DNA of 64,000 nucleotides from Micromonospora zamorensis (lineage in GTDB: Bacteria > Actinomycetota > Actinomycetes > Mycobacteriales > Micromonosporaceae), in the NCBI RefSeq assembly GCF_900090275.1, contig NZ_LT607755.1:6076001-6140000 (forward strand), given 5' to 3'. Position 1 is the stretch's first letter, and the number at the start of each line of letters is the position of its first letter. Under the pieces are notes generated by a model. It was given only the letters and a program-made list of their open reading frames with translations, made no database searches and was not told the origin of the DNA. Below, piece after piece: positions 60,362 to 64,000 of the stretch. The translations under genes were made by a program, and so were the position numbers.

Positions 60362-61828
60362 TCAGGCCGATGTTCGAGCCAGGTAAGGATCGCCGGGCAG
60401 TCGGACCGTGAAGGCCGCGCCGCCCTCCGGCGCGTGCCCGGCGGCGATCTCTCCGCCCAGCCGGCGGACCAGGCCGGCGGCCAGCGCCAACCCCAGCCCG
60501 CTGCCCACCTTGCGCACACCCCGGTAACGCTGGTGCAGTGCCCCGCGTTCGAACGCCACCGCCAGGTCGTCGTCGGTGAAGCCGGGCCCGCCGTCCCGGA
60601 CCTCCAGCTCACCGCCGGAGGCCGGGTCCGCACCCGCCGCCCGGACCGCGAGCACCACCGGCGACCCCGGGGGTACGACCCGCAGCGCGTTCTCCAGTAA
60701 CCCGTCCAGCACCTGCCTGATTCGCCCCGGATCGGTGTACGCGGGCACCGGCTGACCTGGCGTCTCCAACCGGAACGGCACGCCCACCGCCGCGCACCGG
60801 CCGGACCAGGTCGGCTCCGCGTCCACGGCCAACTGGGTGAGGTCCACCGGCACCGGTTCGAGCGGGAAGTCGGCGGCCTCCAGCCGGGCCAGCGCCAGCA
60901 GGTCCCCGATCAGCCGGTCCAGGTGTTGGGCCTCAGCCAGCATCGTCCGACCGGTGTCGACGGTGTCGTCCGCGCCGAGCACCCCGTCGGCGAGCGCTTC
61001 GGCGTACCCCCGGATCGCGGTCAGCGGGGTGCGCAGCTCGTGCGAGACGGACAGCAGGAACTCCCGCTGCCGCCCCTCACTGGTGGCCAGCGCACCGGCC
61101 AGACCGTTCAACGCCTCGGCCAGGTCGGCGACCTCGTCCGGTGACTCGACCGGCACCCGGACGGCGCGGTCGCCGGCGCGTAGCCGGGCGGCGGCGGTGG
61201 CCGCGACGCGGATCGGCCGGGCCAGCCGGCGGGCCAGCAGCAACCCGGCCACGACGCCGGCGGCCAACCCGGCCAGCAGCGGTAACCAGAGGCTCAGCAG
61301 CACCCGGGCCCACAACCCGTTCGCCGAGGGGCGGGACAGCACCACCCCGTTGCCGTTGGGGAGCGCCCGGCCCTCGACCAGGGCACGTTCGCCGTTGACG
61401 ACCCGCCGGACCGACACGTTGCGCCCCTGCCCGATCCGCTGCACCACCCGAGGTGGCAGGCCCGGCCGGTCGACCGCTCCGCGCCGGATCAGGTACGCGT
61501 CGATGCCCTGATTGCGCAGTTGCTGGATGAGCCGCTCCTCGTCGGCGCTGCGACCCCGGTCCAGGCGGGTGCGCAGCACCTCGGCCGCGAGCCGGGCCTG
61601 CGCGGCGAGCGCCTCCTGGTCGCGTCTCTCCGCGCCACGGATCGCCAACGGCACCGCCACGATCGCGGTGACCAGCACCGACACCAGCGCCACCGCGCAG
61701 GTGACCAGCACCGCACGGGCGGTGAGCGTACGGCCCAGGCCGCCACGTCGAGGTGCGGCGGGTGGGGAGGTGCCAACCACCGGCAGCGACATGGTCGGCG
61801 ACCCGGCGCGCCCGGATTGGTCAGGCAT
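60362..61828 (-). CDS. membrane sensor histidine kinase
   Basis: The start ATG 61828 overlaps the response-regulator stop; 488 residues. Two transmembrane helices (about 37-60 and 165-185) enclose a sensor region of about 100 residues. A HAMP domain (RRLARPIRVAATAAARLRAGD) and H-box SVSHELRTPLTAIRGYAEAL with the phospho-acceptor His are followed by N-box LDGLLENALRVVPPG, G1 VRDGGPGF and G2 GSGLGLALAAGLV. Its partner is the regulator at 61821. The signal is unknown. Confidence 0.93.
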   Translation of the reverse strand: MPDQSGRAGSPTMSLPVVGTSPPAAPRRGGLGRTLTARAVLVTCAVALVSVLVTAIVAVPLAIRGAERRDQEALAAQARLAAEVLRTRLDRGRSADEERLIQQLRNQGIDAYLIRRGAVDRPGLPPRVVQRIGQGRNVSVRRVVNGERALVEGRALPNGNGVVLSRPSANGLWARVLLSLWLPLLAGLAAGVVAGLLLARRLARPIRVAATAAARLRAGDRAVRVPVESPDEVADLAEALNGLAGALATSEGRQREFLLSVSHELRTPLTAIRGYAEALADGVLGADDTVDTGRTMLAEAQHLDRLIGDLLALARLEAADFPLEPVPVDLTQLAVDAEPTWSGRCAAVGVPFRLETPGQPVPAYTDPGRIRQVLDGLLENALRVVPPGSPVVLAVRAAGADPASGGELEVRDGGPGFTDDDLAVAFERGALHQRYRGVRKVGSGLGLALAAGLVRRLGGEIAAGHAPEGGAAFTVRLPGDPYLARTSA

Positions 61829-62513
61829 CGACCGCGTACCCGACGCCACGGTGAGTCCGGATCACGCTGGCCGGGCCGAGCTTCGCCCGCACCTGGGCGA
61901 CGTGCACGTCGACTGTGCGGGTGCCGGCGTGCGCCGCGTACCCCCAGACCCCGGCCAGCAGCTCCTCCCGGGTGAAGACCCGGCCGGGCCGGGCCATCAG
62001 ATGGGCCAGCAGGTCGAACTCGGTGGAGGTGAGCTGCACCGGTGCGCCAGCGGCGGTGACCGTTCGGCGGGCCGGGTCGAGCGTCACCGGGCCGACGACG
62101 CGCTGCCGGTCCGCGCCCTCCGGGCCGCCAGCGGAGCGACGCAGCACCGCGCGCACCCGGGCGACCAGCTCCCGGGGGCTGAACGGCTTGGTCACGTAGT
62201 CGTCGGCGCCCAACTCCAGGCCGACGATCCGATCGACCTCGTCGTCGCGGGCGGTGAGGAAGATGACCGGGGTCCAGTCGCCGGCCTCGCGCAGCTGGCG
62301 GCAGATCTCGGTGCCGGGCAGGCCCGGCAGGGCGATGTCCAGGACGCAGGCCACCGGGCGGATCCGGCGGGCGGCGCTCAGGCCGGCCGCGCCGTCCCGT
62401 TCCAGGTGGACGCCGAAGCCGTCCCGGGTGAGATAGAGCCGGACCAGGTCGGCGATGGCCGGCTCGTCCTCGACCACGAGGACGAGCCCGCGGTGCGGCG
62501 GTTCGACGGTCAC
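61821..62513 (-). CDS. OmpR/PhoB-family response regulator
   Basis: GTG 62513 gives 230 residues. The receiver domain has VLVVEDEPAIADLVRLYL, the phospho-acceptor Asp in CVLDIALPGLPG and the conserved Lys in DYVTKPFSPRELVARV. The winged-helix output domain (about 135-228) contains QLTSTEFDLLAHLMARPGRV and HVAQVRAKLG. It overlaps its cognate kinase gene by 8 bp. Confidence 0.94.
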   Translation of the reverse strand: MTVEPPHRGLVLVVEDEPAIADLVRLYLTRDGFGVHLERDGAAGLSAARRIRPVACVLDIALPGLPGTEICRQLREAGDWTPVIFLTARDDEVDRIVGLELGADDYVTKPFSPRELVARVRAVLRRSAGGPEGADRQRVVGPVTLDPARRTVTAAGAPVQLTSTEFDLLAHLMARPGRVFTREELLAGVWGYAAHAGTRTVDVHVAQVRAKLGPASVIRTHRGVGYAVDA

Positions 62514-62598
62514 CGGCCCATGATTGCCGACCCGGTGGACCCGGCGCGATCGGTGCGTGTTCGAGTCAGGTAAAGGCGACGCAAAGCCCGGTCGGGCG

Positions 62599-63174
62599 TC
62601 AGCTCACCACGGCGGGGCGGAACGCGTTGGGCCGCGCGGCGGCCGGCGCGTCACCGATGGTGGCGAGGATGCGCTCACGGGGCACCCGCAGGCGGGTCCG
62701 AAAGGCATGGTTGAGCAGCGCATCGAGCTGCCAGACCTGCTTCGGGTGACTCGTGCGGATCAGGAACCGCTCGCGGATCCCGTCGATCGCGGTGGCCGCC
62801 ATCTCGACCGACTGGAGTCGCGGGTCCGGGCTCCAGGTGACGTTGCTCAGCTCGCGCAACTCGGTGTTGAGATGCAGGCGCAGACGGTGCAGTAGTCGGG
62901 TCTGCTGGGTGACCACCAGTCGACGGTGGGTGAGCAGCAGCAGATAGTCGCCGGTGACCGGGCGGTCGGGGCGGCTGCAACGGGTGACCAGGATGGTGGC
63001 GTCACCGGAGCCGACGCAGCGCCGGAAGACCGGCATGTGCCGGCTCACGGTCTGCACGGCCAGGCCAGCCTCGGCGGCGGCCGGAAGGAACGTTCGGGAG
63101 AAGACGTCCATGACCTGCCCAACGACGTCTTCGGCGGGGTGACGTGGGTCACGCGGGTTTTTTGGAAGTTCCAC
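62599..63174 (-). CDS. conserved hypothetical cytoplasmic protein
   Basis: GTG 63174 gives 191 residues; ATG 63111 (GGCAGGTC upstream) is an alternative start giving 170. The centre looks like a PH-type beta domain (GDYLLLLTHRRLVVTQQTRL, LRELSNVTWSP, RERFLIRTSHPKQVWQLDALL). There are no membrane segments. It lies 85 bp upstream of the response-regulator gene on the same strand, so it could be co-transcribed. No family is recognised. Confidence 0.7.
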   Translation of the reverse strand: MELPKNPRDPRHPAEDVVGQVMDVFSRTFLPAAAEAGLAVQTVSRHMPVFRRCVGSGDATILVTRCSRPDRPVTGDYLLLLTHRRLVVTQQTRLLHRLRLHLNTELRELSNVTWSPDPRLQSVEMAATAIDGIRERFLIRTSHPKQVWQLDALLNHAFRTRLRVPRERILATIGDAPAAARPNAFRPAVVS

Positions 63175-63222
63175 GCCGCAGGTCGCACTGCCTGTCCGAC
63201 TTCCGACTTGGACGGATCGTGG

Positions 63223-64000
63223 TCAGGAGTCCGATTGAAGGGGGCTTGCGGCGAACAGCTCCTCCAGCCAACCGGGGACCGCGTCGGCGTACTCGGCACG
63301 GGACTCGTCTGCGGTGTCCAGGGCTCGCCGCCAGGACAGCGACCGGCTCACCGGCCCCAGGCCGATCGCGAGGTCGGCGGCCTCGACGAGGGTTCGGCGG
63401 TCGTACCGGTCGGTCCACGCCTCCAGGTAGGCGTCGCGCAGCCGCGCCACCCCCGTGTCGTCGGCCGCCAGCTTCTTCGCGTGCCGGATGGACCGCAAAG
63501 TCACCAGCAGCGTGCCGAACGGGTGCGCCACGGAGGCGTCGCCCCAGTCGAAGTAGCGGTAGCCGTCCGGGCCCGCGAAGACGTTGCCGTCGTGCAGGTC
63601 GTCGTGCTGCACGGTGGCCGGGATGGCGATGTCGGCGAGCCGGCGGCACCGCTCGGCGTACGACGGCAGCTCCGCCCGCAGCCGCTCGTGCAGGTCCGGG
63701 CTGAGCCCGCCCTCGGCACCGATCAGCAGCGCCTCGCGATCGTCGAGCAGCTCGGCGAGGAGCCCGGCCAGGGCCTCGGGGCGGTGGTCCGGCACGCCCA
63801 GGGCGACCAGTTCGTCGGCGCGCGGCGCGGTGGCCAGTTGGAGCGCCGCGTATCCGGGTAGTGCCCGCTCCCAGTGCGCCAGATCGGGGTCGCGCGCCAG
63901 CACGTCGCGCAACGACTCGCCGCCGTCGGGCAGCAGTGACCAGCCCTGCTCCGGGTCCACCGCGATCGGTGTCAGCACCCGTTCCGGTGTCAGCTCGGCG
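63223..64000 (-). CDS. aminoglycoside-phosphotransferase-like kinase, 5' end beyond the window
   Basis: 259 residues are visible in frame to the right edge; the N-terminal lobe and the start are missing. The catalytic loop is PATVQHDDLHDGNVF (H-D-D-x-H-x-x-N) and the metal-binding motif YFDWGDASVAHPF (D-W-x-D-like) is present, as in APH/choline-kinase-fold phosphotransferases. The flanking GFGT and arginine pattern suggest small-molecule kinase activity, with no evidence for antibiotic resistance. It stands upstream of the 62599 gene in the same direction, with 48 bp between. Confidence 0.85.
   Translation of the reverse strand, partial: AELTPERVLTPIAVDPEQGWSLLPDGGESLRDVLARDPDLAHWERALPGYAALQLATAPRADELVALGVPDHRPEALAGLLAELLDDREALLIGAEGGLSPDLHERLRAELPSYAERCRRLADIAIPATVQHDDLHDGNVFAGPDGYRYFDWGDASVAHPFGTLLVTLRSIRHAKKLAADDTGVARLRDAYLEAWTDRYDRRTLVEAADLAIGLGPVSRSLSWRRALDTADESRAEYADAVPGWLEELFAASPLQSDS

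Overview
The window is high-GC actinobacterial DNA (strong G/C third-position bias, GTG and TTG starts, ATGA/GTGA stop-start overlaps). It looks like a member of the Micromonosporaceae, probably Micromonospora or a close relative. That placement rests on gene content and style (compact type VII secretion locus with DUF6177, GH62 arabinofuranosidase with CBM13, SoxR, large secreted hydrolases) and is inference, not a sequence match.

Layout. 1-7.5 kb: a HupE/UreJ-type membrane protein (cut by the window edge), a lipoprotein, an ECF sigma factor with its likely membrane anti-sigma partner, a 1,076-aa secreted subtilase and a methyltransferase. 7.7-22.5 kb: a type VII (ESX-like) secretion locus. 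The plus-strand arm encodes three small WXG100-like proteins, a 793-residue WXG-linker-nuclease polymorphic toxin, a candidate immunity protein and a YwqK/MORN antitoxin-like protein. The minus-strand arm encodes a small membrane protein, EccD, a MinD-like ATPase, EccC, a small protein and DUF6177. EccB, EccE and a mycosin are not in the window. Between the arms lies a 2.2-kb block (DUF899 protein, two small membrane ORFs, a large ECF sigma factor) bounded by a perfect 17-bp inverted repeat whose outer four bases are CTAG on both sides, as if cargo without a transposase had inserted at the antitoxin-like gene's stop codon.

22.7-36 kb: an accessory region. It holds the GH62 gene with a LacI-type palindrome, a methyltransferase, an MFS exporter, an NmrA/anthrone-oxygenase-like/AraC divergon, tspO, an SRPBCC protein, an AraC-DHFR-like pair, three decayed fragments (IS3 OrfA, NmrA-type reductase, ABM-type monooxygenase) and a DUF4132 protein. 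36.1-39.9 kb: a degenerate integrative element. A 47-bp direct repeat (45/47 identical) of the 3' part of tRNA-Arg(ACG) brackets a GH16-like membrane protein, a processive GT2 glycosyltransferase, a dead IS5-type transposase end and the C-terminal stub of a tyrosine integrase.

40-64 kb: more housekeeping-like DNA. It contains tRNA-Ser(GCT) and tRNA-Ser(TGA), an Ala/Pro-rich protein, a CPBP-family protein, a flavohaemoglobin-like oxidoreductase, a DNA-binding-domain/peptide-deformylase fusion, a siderophore-reductase-like Fe-S protein under a DtxR/IdeR-type box, three envelope-glycosylation-type genes and a methyltransferase, a PEBP protein, LtrA, a quinone oxidoreductase, soxR divergent from a split transketolase across a perfect 18-bp SoxR-like palindrome, a secreted SGNH-ricin lectin protein, and a response regulator-histidine kinase-lipoprotein operon. 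A phosphotransferase gene runs off the right edge. Strong hairpins mark most convergent gene ends. There is no rRNA and no CRISPR array.
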